Shown: in pieces, positions 53,262 through 62,612 of the stretch
Position numbering within the stretch: the first letter of the stretch is position 1
How the letters are laid out: every line of letters begins with the position of its first letter
Position numbers and translations under genes: made by a program
NCBI RefSeq assembly: GCF_002834385.1
Contig: NZ_PITQ01000002.1
Coordinates: 682,001 to 746,000, forward strand
DNA from: Rahnella sp. AA
GTDB lineage: Bacteria; Pseudomonadota; Gammaproteobacteria; Enterobacterales; Enterobacteriaceae
DNA length: 64,000 nucleotides
Direction: 5' to 3'
Notes under the pieces: model-generated
The model's input: the letters and a program-made list of their open reading frames with translations, nothing else
Told to the model about the DNA's origin: nothing
Database searches by the model: none

Positions 53262-53294
53262 CTAAAACTTAAGATTCCTTCCAGGGAAACGCCC

Positions 53295-55082
53295 ATGTTA
53301 AAGACTATCCGTTCTCGCATTATTACAGCCTGCATCGCCATTGTGGTTTGCTCGCTGGTGATCAACACCTTCCTCAGTTACACCGTTGCAGATAAATACA
53401 ACAGTCAGGCGACAGACAGCACGCTCAACGCCCTGACATCGAGCCATACGCAAGGGATCAGCGATTGGGTCAGCTCAAAAACAGGGATGATTGATTCACT
53501 TAAGCAAGTTGCGCTGACAGAAGATCCGATTCCGGTTCTCAAGCAAATGGCCAGCGCAGGCGGGTTTACTAACGTTTACGTCGGCTATGCGAATAAAACC
53601 GCGAAATTCTCCGATCCGACCGGCGTACCCTCTGATTACGATCCGACGGGCCGCCCCTGGTACAAGCAGGCAGCAGAAGCCGGGCATCCGGTCGCCACAC
53701 CGCCGTATGTCGATTCGGGTACAGGTAAGTTAGTGGTCACTTTCGCCGTGCCTGTTATGGACGGTGGCACACTGAAAGCCATTGTTGCCGGTGATGTGTC
53801 GATGGACAGCGTGGTGAATAACGTTAATACCATTCATCCGACGCCCGGCAGCTTCGGGATGCTGGTCGATAAATCCGGTGTGATCATCGCGCATCCTGAT
53901 GCACAACTGGCGCTGAAGCCGTTTTCCACACTGGCGGAAGGGGTGAACCTGCAAGATTTGCTCGCGGCAAATACGCCTGTGGATATTCAGCTGAGCGGTG
54001 CGCTAAAACGCGTGCGTGCGATGCCGGTGGCGGGTACGGAGTGGTATACGCTGGTGGCTCAGGATAAAGCGGAATCCACAGCGGGTATGCGCTCACTGCT
54101 CACGTCTTCGGTAATTACGCTGTTTGTGATCGTGCTGATTTCCGCCGCCGTGATTGGCCTGATTATCACCAAATCGTTCCACCGCCTGTCTGTGGTGCGC
54201 GACACGCTCAACGCCATCAGCTCCGGTGAAGACGATCTGACGCAGCGTTTACCGACTGACGGGCACGATGAGGTCACGCAAATTGCTCACGCGTTCAACA
54301 CGTTTGTCGATAAGCTCAGCAAGGTGATGTCAGAAATCCGCGTGACCAGCGAATCCGTTAAAATTGCCGCCGACGAAATTGCCGCCGGGAATAACGATTT
54401 GTCAGGCCGTACCGAATCGGCCGCCGCCAGCCTGCAACAAACCGCCGCGTCGCTGGAGCAAATCACCGCAACGGTTTCGCAATCCGCCAGCTCCGCCAAA
54501 CAGGCCAGCGCGACGGCGAAATCCGCCTCAGAAGCCGCCACACGCGGCGACGAGGTGGTGACGAAAGTCATTACAACGATGGAAACGATTGAAAGCGCGT
54601 CGTCAAAAATCGGTGATATCACCGGCGTTATCGACGGCATTGCCTTCCAGACCAATATTCTGGCACTGAATGCCGCGGTTGAAGCCGCGCGTGCCGGTGA
54701 ACAGGGGCGCGGGTTTGCCGTTGTCGCCAGCGAAGTGCGTAGCCTGGCGCAGCGCAGTGCCCAGGCGGCAAAAGAAATCAAAGTCCTGATTGAATCGACG
54801 GTAAGCAGCGTGTCATCCGGCTCGGCGCAGGTACGGCTGGCCAGTGACAGTATGAGTGAAATCGTCAGCAACGTGTCGAACGTCAGCAGCGTGATGATGG
54901 AAATCACCCATGCTTCCGAAGAACAGATGCTGAGTATTCATGAGATCAACAAGGCGATTACCCAGCTTGATGGCATGGTGCAACAGAATGCGGCAATGGT
55001 TCAGGAATCCACCGGCGCGGCCTCTGCCTTGCAGGAACAGGCGACCGGCCTGGCCGTCGCCGTCGGCCATTTCCGGGTGTAA
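53295..55082 (+). CDS. Methyl-accepting chemotaxis protein with a dCache_1AA amino-acid sensor
   Basis: 595 residues: first membrane helix (about 8-30), periplasmic dCache domain (about 35-270), second helix (about 273-292), HAMP and a long signalling domain with the hairpin tip [20 protein letters not shown]. The sensor holds Tyr115, Arg120, Trp122, Tyr123, Tyr138, Asp140 and Asp167. This is the complete amino-acid-binding motif defined for dCache_1AA receptors such as Pseudomonas PctA, with identical spacing. I infer chemotaxis to amino acids. The C-terminus ends GHFRV with no NWETF-type CheR/CheB pentapeptide. Driven by a FliA promoter. Confidence 0.93.
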   Translation: MLKTIRSRIITACIAIVVCSLVINTFLSYTVADKYNSQATDSTLNALTSSHTQGISDWVSSKTGMIDSLKQVALTEDPIPVLKQMASAGGFTNVYVGYANKTAKFSDPTGVPSDYDPTGRPWYKQAAEAGHPVATPPYVDSGTGKLVVTFAVPVMDGGTLKAIVAGDVSMDSVVNNVNTIHPTPGSFGMLVDKSGVIIAHPDAQLALKPFSTLAEGVNLQDLLAANTPVDIQLSGALKRVRAMPVAGTEWYTLVAQDKAESTAGMRSLLTSSVITLFVIVLISAAVIGLIITKSFHRLSVVRDTLNAISSGEDDLTQRLPTDGHDEVTQIAHAFNTFVDKLSKVMSEIRVTSESVKIAADEIAAGNNDLSGRTESAAASLQQTAASLEQITATVSQSASSAKQASATAKSASEAATRGDEVVTKVITTMETIESASSKIGDITGVIDGIAFQTNILALNAAVEAARAGEQGRGFAVVASEVRSLAQRSAQAAKEIKVLIESTVSSVSSGSAQVRLASDSMSEIVSNVSNVSSVMMEITHASEEQMLSIHEINKAITQLDGMVQQNAAMVQESTGAASALQEQATGLAVAVGHFRV

Positions 55083-55100
55083 ATGAAACGACGTTGCTCA

Positions 55101-55132
55101 GGGCCGGTCACGAAAGTGCCCGGCCTTTTTTT
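55101..55132 (+). terminator. Terminator of the chemoreceptor gene
   Basis: GGCCGG / CCGGCC stem and seven T residues just after the receptor stop; it also abuts the convergent choline-transporter gene's stop at 55131. Confidence 0.85.
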
Positions 55133-55967
55133 ACACCCTTCCGCCCTGTTTGCGTGCAAAACTCGCCGACAACCGGTCCAGCAGGATCGCCATCAGCACC
55201 ACCACAATCCCGCTTTGTAATCCCAGCCCGATATCCAGTTGCTGAATGCTGCTGAGAATATCATTCCCCAGCCCTCCGGCACCGACCATCGAGGCGATAA
55301 TCACCATCGACATCGCCATCATAATGGTCTGATTTACACCCGCCATGATCGCCGGTTGCGCGGCGGGCAACTGCACTTTCCACAGCAACTGCCACGGAGT
55401 ACAACCAAACGCCAGCCCGGCTTCAATACGCGCCGGGCTTACCTGGCGGATCCCCAGATCTGTCAGGCGCACCACCGGCGGCATGGAAAATAAGATAGTG
55501 GCAAAAATGCCCGGCGGACGCCCAAGGCCAAACAAAATGGTCGCGGGGATCAGATAAACAAACGCGGGCATGGTCTGCATGAAATCCATCAGCGTGCGCA
55601 CCACGCTGCCGACCGCGGCGCGGCGTGCGCTCCAGATCCCCAGCGGGATGCCGAACAGCAGGCTGAAAAATGTCGAGGAAAGCGTCAGCGCCAGCGTGAT
55701 TGACGCGTGATCGCTGTAGCCGCTGTAAACGATATAAAGCGTGGCGAGCAGTGCAAACAGCGCGAAGCCTTTGCCAATACGCCAGAAGCCAATCGCGACA
55801 GCCAGAAACACCAGCCCCCACGGCGAGAGCCAGCCGGTCAGGGTTTCCAGCCCGCCGGCAACGGCGTCGATGCCAGCCGAAAGGCCATCAAAAAAACCAC
55901 CGGCATGCACCAGCAGCGCGTGAATGGCGCTGTCAATCTGACGGCTAAAATCTAAGGGATAGGCCAT
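55131..55967 (-). CDS. Quaternary-amine ABC transporter permease (ProW/ChoW-type)
   Basis: 278 residues with seven hydrophobic segments. Family block GVNQTIMMAMSMVIIASMVGAGGLGNDILSSIQQLDIG near the C-terminus is the ProW/OpuAB EAA-type ATPase contact region. Imports choline, betaine or a similar amine with the ATPase at 55989 and, by context, the choline-binding protein at 59535. Last gene of its operon, 21 bases after the ATPase. Confidence 0.9.
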   Translation of the reverse strand: MAYPLDFSRQIDSAIHALLVHAGGFFDGLSAGIDAVAGGLETLTGWLSPWGLVFLAVAIGFWRIGKGFALFALLATLYIVYSGYSDHASITLALTLSSTFFSLLFGIPLGIWSARRAAVGSVVRTLMDFMQTMPAFVYLIPATILFGLGRPPGIFATILFSMPPVVRLTDLGIRQVSPARIEAGLAFGCTPWQLLWKVQLPAAQPAIMAGVNQTIMMAMSMVIIASMVGAGGLGNDILSSIQQLDIGLGLQSGIVVVLMAILLDRLSASFARKQGGRV

Positions 55968-55988
55968 AACGTTCTCTGTATAAAAGGC

Positions 55989-56828
55989 TTAAAGCGGCGG
56001 CTGCCAGACATCGGCGTAAGATTCGGCCAGCTGCCAGCGTGAGGTATCCACGCCGGAGAAAAAATGCCGGACATAAGGCGACGCCGGGGCATTAATGATG
56101 TTTTCCGGCGTACCGACCTGCACCAGCTTGCCCTCTTCCATAATCGCAATGCGCGTCCCGAGACGCAGCGCTTCTTCCATATCGTGAGTGACAAACACCA
56201 CCGTACGCTGTTGTTCTGCCTGAAGCGCCAGCAGCAATGACTGCATATCGCGGCGGATAATCGGATCCAGCGCCGAGAAAGCCTCATCCATCAGCAACAC
56301 CGCCGGATCCACCACCAGCGCCCGCGCCAGCCCGACGCGCTGCTGCATCCCGCCGGAAAGCTGGTGCGGATATTGCGCGGCAACGTGCGCCAGCCCGACT
56401 TTCTCCAGCATCGCGTGCGCCCGTTTGTGCCGTTCGTCGCGGCTGATGCCCGACACTTCCAGCCCGAACGCCACGTTATCGAGCACGGTGCGTTCGTCAA
56501 ACAGCGCAAACGACTGAAAAACCATACCAATCTGGCGGCGGCGCAGTTCAATCATTTCGCGGGCATTCAGGCTGCCCAGCGCCTGCCCCTGAAACAGAAC
56601 ATCGCCGGAACCCGGCTGAATAAGAAAATTGAGCGTGCGCAGCAGCGTCGATTTCCCCGAGCCGGAAAGCCCGACAATAACAAAAATCTCACCGGCCATT
56701 ATTTGCAAACTAATATCATCCAGCGCATTGACCGGCGCTTTATTTTCCTCGCGGGAAAACAGTTTCTTTCCGGTCGCGGAAGAATAACTTTTAAAAACGT
56801 GACGTAACTCGATCAGGGATTGCGGCAT
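55989..56828 (-). CDS. Quaternary-amine ABC transporter ATPase (ProV/ChoV-type)
   Basis: 279 residues. Walker A GLSGSGKST, Q-loop MVFQSFALFDERTV, signature LSGGMQQRVG, Walker B VLLMDEAFSALDP and switch FVTHDME are all present. It is about 120 residues shorter than ProV because the C-terminal CBS domains are absent; the choline-type ChoV proteins also lack or shorten them. Without CBS domains osmotic gating of the ProV kind is not expected, which fits a nutrient-uptake role. Confidence 0.9.
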   Translation of the reverse strand: MPQSLIELRHVFKSYSSATGKKLFSREENKAPVNALDDISLQIMAGEIFVIVGLSGSGKSTLLRTLNFLIQPGSGDVLFQGQALGSLNAREMIELRRRQIGMVFQSFALFDERTVLDNVAFGLEVSGISRDERHKRAHAMLEKVGLAHVAAQYPHQLSGGMQQRVGLARALVVDPAVLLMDEAFSALDPIIRRDMQSLLLALQAEQQRTVVFVTHDMEEALRLGTRIAIMEEGKLVQVGTPENIINAPASPYVRHFFSGVDTSRWQLAESYADVWQPPL

Positions 56829-56928
56829 AATGGTTTCACACTGTATTAATTACCCTGACACGCTAACCTAAAATAATGAAAATAAGTTACGTATTTTGAA
56901 ATTCCATATAGAGTTATTTCGCATTAGC

Positions 56929-57885
56929 TTATTCATATTTTAGCAATGCACCCGATTGGTGAGGCGAAATTGAGTCCGGATTATGATGGAAGTTCCATGC
57001 CTCATTTAACAGCCAGCGGGTCACTTTTTCCTGCTGCACGGACGCCGGTTTACTGCCGGATGAGATGAGATAATAACCCCTTTCCGTGCGCACTTCCGGC
57101 CCGCAAACGAACAGCTGGCGGCTCTCCAGCAACGCCGAAATCAGCGGCCGCCAGCCGAGCGCAACCCCCTGTCCTTCAACCGCCGCCTGGATCACCAATG
57201 AGTAGGCATTGAAGGTGCGCGAACCGGCATGATGCAGCGCGGGCAAGCCTTGTGAACGGAACCAGTCTTCCCACGTCAGCCAGCGCTGCGGGCGGGTTTC
57301 AGGCAACTTAAGCAGCGGGAAATGCAGCAGTTTTTCTGGCAGCGGATCATTGCCAAGTTTATCCATAACCTCATGATTACAGACAGGAATGACATCCTCC
57401 GGGAACAGCTTTTGCGCATGCGTTCCAGGCCAGTTACCGTTGCCAAAATAGATCGCCAGATGGGCGTTGTTATCGCGAAAATTATAGTCATTCGGCGAGG
57501 TCGATACCTGCACTTCAACGCCCGGGATCAGCGCCTGAATGGCGTTCATCCGCGGCATCAGCCAGTAGGTGGCAAAGCCCATATCCGTGTCAATGCGCAG
57601 CGTAGTACGCTGATATCGCGTGCGTTCTATCTGCTCGCTGATGTCGCTCAGGCTGGCGCGGACAATCTGGTACAGCGCACTGCCGGATTCGGTCAGCTGT
57701 ACGCCCCGGTGACGCCGTTCAAACAGCGGTCCGTTGAGCAGATTTTCCAGCATCTGAATACGCTGGCTGACCGCCGGTTGCGAAAGTCCGAGTTCATTTC
57801 CCGCTGCGGTAAAATTACCGTGTCGCGCGGCTGCTTCAAATACTACTAAAACCTGTAACGGAGGTAATTCTAATTTACCTGCCAT
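56929..57885 (-). CDS. LysR-family regulator of choline-sulfate utilisation
   Basis: 318 residues, N-terminal winged helix (NFTAAGNELGLSQPAVSQRIQMLENLL, about 24-50) and a GcvA-like effector domain. It stands between the choline transporter operon (same strand) and the divergent betC-choX operon, the position of the choline-sulfate regulator in proteobacterial betC loci. Effector (choline or choline-O-sulfate) is inferred from context. It could control both operons. Confidence 0.86.
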   Translation of the reverse strand: MAGKLELPPLQVLVVFEAAARHGNFTAAGNELGLSQPAVSQRIQMLENLLNGPLFERRHRGVQLTESGSALYQIVRASLSDISEQIERTRYQRTTLRIDTDMGFATYWLMPRMNAIQALIPGVEVQVSTSPNDYNFRDNNAHLAIYFGNGNWPGTHAQKLFPEDVIPVCNHEVMDKLGNDPLPEKLLHFPLLKLPETRPQRWLTWEDWFRSQGLPALHHAGSRTFNAYSLVIQAAVEGQGVALGWRPLISALLESRQLFVCGPEVRTERGYYLISSGSKPASVQQEKVTRWLLNEAWNFHHNPDSISPHQSGALLKYE

Positions 57886-57941
57886 AAATCCACCTTATGC
57901 CATGATAATTTAATAACCTCTTCACAGAATGAAAAAGGCAT

Positions 57942-57957
57942 GCGATAAAAATATCAC
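57942..57957. promoter_or_regulatory. Candidate LysR operator upstream of betC
   Basis: GCGATA-AAAA-TATCAC, an imperfect inverted repeat (five of six pairs) between the lysR and betC starts, centred about 40 bases before betC. Confidence 0.45.
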
Positions 57958-57990
57958 GATTCGCTAATTAATTTTTCTCTCAGGCTAATA

Positions 57991-59532
57991 ATGCTTATAA
58001 ATAAACCGAATATCGTTATTCTAATGGCCGATCAGTTAACCGCCGGGGCATTACGCACTTACGGGAATAATGTCAGCCTGACGCCGAATATTGACAAACT
58101 GGCCGACGAAGGCGTGGTTTTTGAATCTGCCTACTGCAACAGCCCGCTGTGCGCCCCTTCCCGCGCGGCGCTGATGACCGGCCAGTTTTTGTCGAACAAC
58201 GGCGTCTACGATAACGCCGCTGAGTTTCGCGCTGATTCACCGACCTTCTGCCATTATCTGCGTGAACAGGGTTACCAGACCTGGCTTTCCGGCAAGATGC
58301 ATTTTTGCGGCCCTGACCAGTTGCACGGCTTTGACGAGCGACTGACGACCGATATTTATCCGGCTGATTTTGGCTGGACGCCGGACTGGGCGAACCCGGA
58401 ACGCCGTCTGGACTGGTTCCACAACATGAGTTCAGTGCTGGAAGCCGGTGAGTGTGTACGCACTAACCAGCTGGATTTCGATGATGAAGCGCTGTTTATG
58501 GCGCGCCAGCGGTTGTATGACGCCGCGCGCAAACCGGACGATAAGCCGTTTCTGCTGCTGCTTTCACTGACACATCCGCATGATCCGTTTGCTATTCCGC
58601 GCCGTTACCTCGACCGGTTTGCGCAGGAGGATATCGATCTGCCGAAAATCAGCGCGGGCGATGTGGAAGATGACGCGCACTCGCAGCGCCTGCGCGCCAT
58701 GTATCAGCTCGAAGACGGTTTGCTCAGCGACGAGCAAATCCGCCGCGCCCGTCACGCTTATTACGGCTCGATTGCCTACGTGGATGACTGCTTTGGTGAA
58801 GTGGTCCGCACGCTGGAAGAAACCGGCCAGGCGGAAAATACCGTGGTATTTGTGATTGCCGACCACGGTGAAATGCTGGGCGAACGCGGGCTGTGGTACA
58901 AAATGACCTTCTTTGAGGGGGCCGTGCGCGTGCCGCTGATCGTCCACAACCCGCAGCGTTTTGCGCCCCGCCGCGTGGGCGGCAACGTCTCGCTGGTGGA
59001 TTTACTGCCGACCTTTACCGAGCTGGCGGGCGGCGCGGAGCGTCTTCAGCACCCGGTTGCCCCGCTCGACGGCCACAGCCTGGTGTCGCACCTTAACGGC
59101 CAGCCGGGGCCGGACGAAGCCTGCGCTGAATATCTGGCGGAAGGCGCGATTGAGCCGATGGTGATGATCCGCCGCGGGCCGTGGAAATACATTCATTCGC
59201 TGACCGAAGCGCCACATCTGTACCAGCTTGAGCAGGATCCGTTTGAGCTGAAAAACCTGGCGACGCAGGCCGAACATCGCGTCACCGTCGCAACCTTTGC
59301 CGCTGAAGTTGCCACCCGCTGGGATTTAAATAGCCTGAACAAGCAGGTCCGCGCCAGCCAGCTAAAAAGGCTGTATCTGACCGAAATCGCCGGGCGCGAT
59401 GCCATTCCTCAATGGGATTTCCAGCCGCATCAGGCCGCCTCGCACCGTTTTATCCGTAACCACCAGACGCTGGACGAGCAGGAAGCTTTCGCCCGTTACC
59501 CGCGCCCTTATAAACACCCGACAGGGGAATAA
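57991..59532 (+). CDS. betC: Choline-sulfatase
   Basis: 513 residues of the type I sulfatase family. NIVILMADQ holds the first metal Asp, and CAPSR (Cys 54) is the C-x-P-S-R motif converted to formylglycine. DHGEMLGERGLWYKMTFFEG holds the later metal/substrate region and the choline-specific GLWYKMTFFE block. The C-terminal 100 residues are of the choline-sulfatase type. It cleaves choline-O-sulfate to choline and sulfate in the cytoplasm. Its stop codon touches the start of the choline-binding protein gene, so they are coupled. Confidence 0.95.
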   Translation: MLINKPNIVILMADQLTAGALRTYGNNVSLTPNIDKLADEGVVFESAYCNSPLCAPSRAALMTGQFLSNNGVYDNAAEFRADSPTFCHYLREQGYQTWLSGKMHFCGPDQLHGFDERLTTDIYPADFGWTPDWANPERRLDWFHNMSSVLEAGECVRTNQLDFDDEALFMARQRLYDAARKPDDKPFLLLLSLTHPHDPFAIPRRYLDRFAQEDIDLPKISAGDVEDDAHSQRLRAMYQLEDGLLSDEQIRRARHAYYGSIAYVDDCFGEVVRTLEETGQAENTVVFVIADHGEMLGERGLWYKMTFFEGAVRVPLIVHNPQRFAPRRVGGNVSLVDLLPTFTELAGGAERLQHPVAPLDGHSLVSHLNGQPGPDEACAEYLAEGAIEPMVMIRRGPWKYIHSLTEAPHLYQLEQDPFELKNLATQAEHRVTVATFAAEVATRWDLNSLNKQVRASQLKRLYLTEIAGRDAIPQWDFQPHQAASHRFIRNHQTLDEQEAFARYPRPYKHPTGE

Positions 59533-59534
59533 TG

Positions 59535-60476
59535 ATGATGATAAAAAGACTCACCACGCTGATGCTTCTGGCCAGTGCCAGCCTGCTGCCGTTGAGCAGT
59601 TTCGCCGCTGACGACGCCCGCTGTGCCACCGTCAATCAGTCCGACCCCGGCTGGACGGATATCGCGGCGACCAACGCCGTGTCCGGCGTGGTGCTGAACG
59701 CGCTGGGTTATCAGCAAAAAGTGCAAAACCTTTCCGTCGCGCTGGCATTTCAGGGGTTGAAAACCGGGCAACTGGATGTGTTTTTAGGTAACTGGATGCC
59801 CGCACAGGCACCGGTTATCGCAAAATTTACCGATGACATCAGCGTCATCGGCGCCAATTTACCGGCCGCCAAATTTACGCTGGCCGTGCCGGATTACGTG
59901 GCAAAAGCGGGCGTGAAGGATTTCGCCGATCTGGAGAAATACGCCAGTAAGTTTGATCACAAGATCTACGGCATCGCGCCGGGCGCACCGGCAAATCAGA
60001 ACATCAAGAAGATGATCGACCAGCATGATTTTGGTTTGCAGAACTGGAATCTGGTGGAGTCGAGCGAAAGCGGCATGCTGGCGCAGGTGACCCGCGCGGT
60101 GAGTCGTCAGCAGTGGATCGTGTTTCTGGGCTGGGAACCGCATGCGATGAATACGCGCTTTAAGCTGACGTATCTGAGCGGTGGCGATAAATGGTTTGGC
60201 GCAAACTATGGCAGCGCGACGGTGAACACAGTGACGCGCAAAGGCTTTGCCGAACAGTGCCCGAACCTCAACCGCTTTTTCACGCAGCTGAAATTTAACG
60301 TGCCGCTGGAAAACGCCATCATCACCCGCGTGCTCGATGACAAGCAAAGCCCGGAAGATGCTGCCCGCGCCGAACTGGTGAAACACCCGGAACTGCTGAC
60401 CAGCTGGCTGGACGGCGTGACCACCCGCGACGGCAAACCGGCAGAAAGTACCGTGAAAAAAGCACTGGGCATCTGA
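59535..60476 (+). CDS. choX: Choline-binding periplasmic protein (ChoX-type)
   Basis: About 313 residues. Three in-frame ATGs (59532, 59535, 59538) follow an AGGGG ribosome-binding site; 59535 has the best spacing. Signal peptide cleavage near SFAA. The mature protein has the OpuAC/ChoX fold with aromatic-cage tryptophans in DPGWTDI, GNWMPA and FLGWEPH and the Cys pair typical of ChoX (ARCAT and EQCPN). Binds choline for the ABC transporter encoded divergently at 55131-56828, which lacks its own binding protein. Confidence 0.9.
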   Translation: MMIKRLTTLMLLASASLLPLSSFAADDARCATVNQSDPGWTDIAATNAVSGVVLNALGYQQKVQNLSVALAFQGLKTGQLDVFLGNWMPAQAPVIAKFTDDISVIGANLPAAKFTLAVPDYVAKAGVKDFADLEKYASKFDHKIYGIAPGAPANQNIKKMIDQHDFGLQNWNLVESSESGMLAQVTRAVSRQQWIVFLGWEPHAMNTRFKLTYLSGGDKWFGANYGSATVNTVTRKGFAEQCPNLNRFFTQLKFNVPLENAIITRVLDDKQSPEDAARAELVKHPELLTSWLDGVTTRDGKPAESTVKKALGI

Positions 60477-60497
60477 CTGTCCTGTGGGTTAACAAAC

Positions 60498-60531
60498 AAA
60501 AAGCCAGACCTCACAGGGGTCTGGCTTTTTT
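60498..60531. terminator. Bidirectional terminator after choX
   Basis: AAAAAGCCAGACC / GGTCTGGCTTTTT stem and T6, between the convergent choX and ProC-like genes. Confidence 0.9.
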
Positions 60532-60551
60532 ACGGCGGCAATAAATCAGTG

Positions 60552-61361
60552 TTACGCGGGTTTACTGCCGGAAAGCTCGGTAGTTCTTCTGACTGCGGTC
60601 ATCACGCTGCGCTGTAATCCGGCGGCAAAATCACTGTTGTTCAGCTCATACAATCCGTTAATGCCCACACCGGCCGGCGAGTTGTTGATGTCCATCAGCT
60701 GACGCGGATGCAGCCCGCTGGTTTTCAGCATTTCCACGCCACCAATCAGATTTTCCCAAACCACTTTGCTGGCCTGCGGGCGTGATAAACCGCTCAGCAC
60801 GCCCGCGTCGGTCAGCGATTCGATAAAGTAATACACGTAATTCACCCCGGCGACGGCAAAGCCGGTGAAGATATCGATCAGCCGTTCTTCGAGCAGCATC
60901 ACTTTACCGAAACTTTCCAGAAACGGCATCAGCGGTTCTGGTTTAACGTGCGCGTTAAACACCACGCCGCTGTAACCAAAACCGGTATCCGTCAGGGTAT
61001 TCGGGATAGTGCGCACGATCGGGCGGGTCGCGCCAAACTGTGCGCTCAGCCGTTCGAGCGTGACACCAGCGATGATCGAAATCACCGTGGCCTGCGGCGA
61101 TGCGTGCTGACAAATGTGCCGCGCAACGCCATCAATATCATCCTGCGGACGGACGCCAATCACGATGTAATCCGCCGCCGCCAGCGCTTCGCTGTCGTTA
61201 AGCGCCGACGTCAGCTGATACCGGTCACGCAGCGTGGCAATACGACTTTCGTCAATATCAGCCAGCGTAATCTGGCTGGCCAGTACGGCCTGACGGCTCA
61301 GGGCGGCACGAATAATCGCTTCTGCCATCTGACCGGCACCGACAAAATGAATCTGACTCAT
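60552..61361 (-). CDS. Pyrroline-5-carboxylate reductase-family dehydrogenase
   Basis: 269 residues. N-terminal Rossmann GAGQMAEAI (residues 8-16), a central IVRTIPNT block (near 115) and the C-terminal dimer helix SPAGVGINGLYEL, all marks of the ProC family. Lysine/proline contacts are changed from E. coli ProC (for example INNSPAGVG in place of SPGGTT), so the substrate may be a different cyclic imine. It lies with an M20 amidohydrolase and a GntR regulator in what looks like a small catabolic operon, so biosynthetic ProC duty is unlikely. Confidence 0.85.
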   Translation of the reverse strand: MSQIHFVGAGQMAEAIIRAALSRQAVLASQITLADIDESRIATLRDRYQLTSALNDSEALAAADYIVIGVRPQDDIDGVARHICQHASPQATVISIIAGVTLERLSAQFGATRPIVRTIPNTLTDTGFGYSGVVFNAHVKPEPLMPFLESFGKVMLLEERLIDIFTGFAVAGVNYVYYFIESLTDAGVLSGLSRPQASKVVWENLIGGVEMLKTSGLHPRQLMDINNSPAGVGINGLYELNNSDFAAGLQRSVMTAVRRTTELSGSKPA

Positions 61362-61395
61362 GATTGACTCCGTAAAGATGAAAACAGGTTGAGGA

Positions 61396-62553
61396 TTATT
61401 TTTTCAGCGATCGTTCCACCAGCGTTGCCCAGATGCCAATGCCCAGCGGGATCAGATCGTCGTTAAAGTCGTAGCGTGCGTTATGCAACGAGGCGGACGG
61501 TTTTTCACCATCGGCACCCAGCCAGAAATAAGCACCGGGGCATCGCTCCAGCAAATACGCGAAATCTTCTGCCGCCATCGATGGCGCGTTATTGAAATGT
61601 ACCCGCGTGACGCCCGGTGCATGCTCTGCCGCTTCACGCACAATTTCCGCCTGCGCCGGATGGTTTTTCGTCACCGGATACCCAAATTCCCAGCGGACTT
61701 CGCCTTTGACGCCAAACGGCAGCGGCACGGCTTTGACGTATTCTTCAATCAGCCGCCAGCAGGTAATACGCGTTTCATTGCTCTGGCAACGCAATGTGCC
61801 GGACATGTGCAGCGTTTCAGGGATAACGTTGATCGCCTCGCCCGCCTGTAGCTGCGTCAGGCTGATGACCGTTTGCTCCAGCGGCGACAGACGACGTGAA
61901 ATCAGACTCTGCAGCGATAAAATCAGTTGCGCACCGGCAACCACCGGATCCGCACCCAGCTCCGGCATCGCCGCATGGCAGCCTTTTCCGGTGAGCGTGA
62001 TGTAGAAATTATCCTGCGACGCCATCATCGGCCCCTGGCTGACGGCGACTTCACCGACCGGCAGACCGGGCCAGTTGTGCAGCGCGTACACTTCCTGCAT
62101 CGGGAAACGTTCAAACAGCCCTTCATTCACCATCATCTGACCGCCCCCGGCGTTTTCTTCCGCAGGCTGAAAAATGAAATGTACCGTGCCGCGGAAATCA
62201 CGGTTTTCGCTCAGATGGCGCGCCGCGCCGAGCAAAATAGCCGAGTGACCGTCGTGGCCGCAGGCGTGCATCAGGCCAGGATTTTGCGAAATATGGTCAA
62301 AATCATTGAGCTCCTGGATCGGCAGCGCATCAATATCAGCACGCAGGCCAATGGATGGCCCTTCGCCATTGCGCAGGGTGGCAACAATGCCGGTTTTAGC
62401 GATCCCTGTGTGCACTTCCAGGCCGAAAGACAGCAGAAGATCGCTGATCTTTTTGGATGTACCGTGTTCTTTCAGGCCCAGTTCGGGTCGGGTGTGGAAT
62501 TCACGACGTAACTGTTTTGCCTGATCGATGATGTGTTGAGAAATGACAGCCAT
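61396..62553 (-). CDS. M20-family metallo-amidohydrolase
   Basis: 385 residues. Metal-ligand motifs are visible: HACGHDGHSA (His and Asp, near 105), AEENAGGG (catalytic Glu pair, near 137) and LHNWPG (His, near 160). A terminal ALHNARYDFNDDLI-type SLHNARYDFNDD block carries the last metal His. Lid domain between (about 185-300). It hydrolyses an N-acyl or peptide bond in the IAA-amino-acid/hippurate hydrolase class. Operon with ProC-like and under the GntR upstream; the pair could release and then reduce a cyclic amino-acid derivative. Confidence 0.9.
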   Translation of the reverse strand: MAVISQHIIDQAKQLRREFHTRPELGLKEHGTSKKISDLLLSFGLEVHTGIAKTGIVATLRNGEGPSIGLRADIDALPIQELNDFDHISQNPGLMHACGHDGHSAILLGAARHLSENRDFRGTVHFIFQPAEENAGGGQMMVNEGLFERFPMQEVYALHNWPGLPVGEVAVSQGPMMASQDNFYITLTGKGCHAAMPELGADPVVAGAQLILSLQSLISRRLSPLEQTVISLTQLQAGEAINVIPETLHMSGTLRCQSNETRITCWRLIEEYVKAVPLPFGVKGEVRWEFGYPVTKNHPAQAEIVREAAEHAPGVTRVHFNNAPSMAAEDFAYLLERCPGAYFWLGADGEKPSASLHNARYDFNDDLIPLGIGIWATLVERSLKK

Positions 62554-62612
62554 AGATCCTCTGTGGTGATCTGTATTGATATGCAGGTTTTTTATAATGT
62601 TCGGAAACGGCG

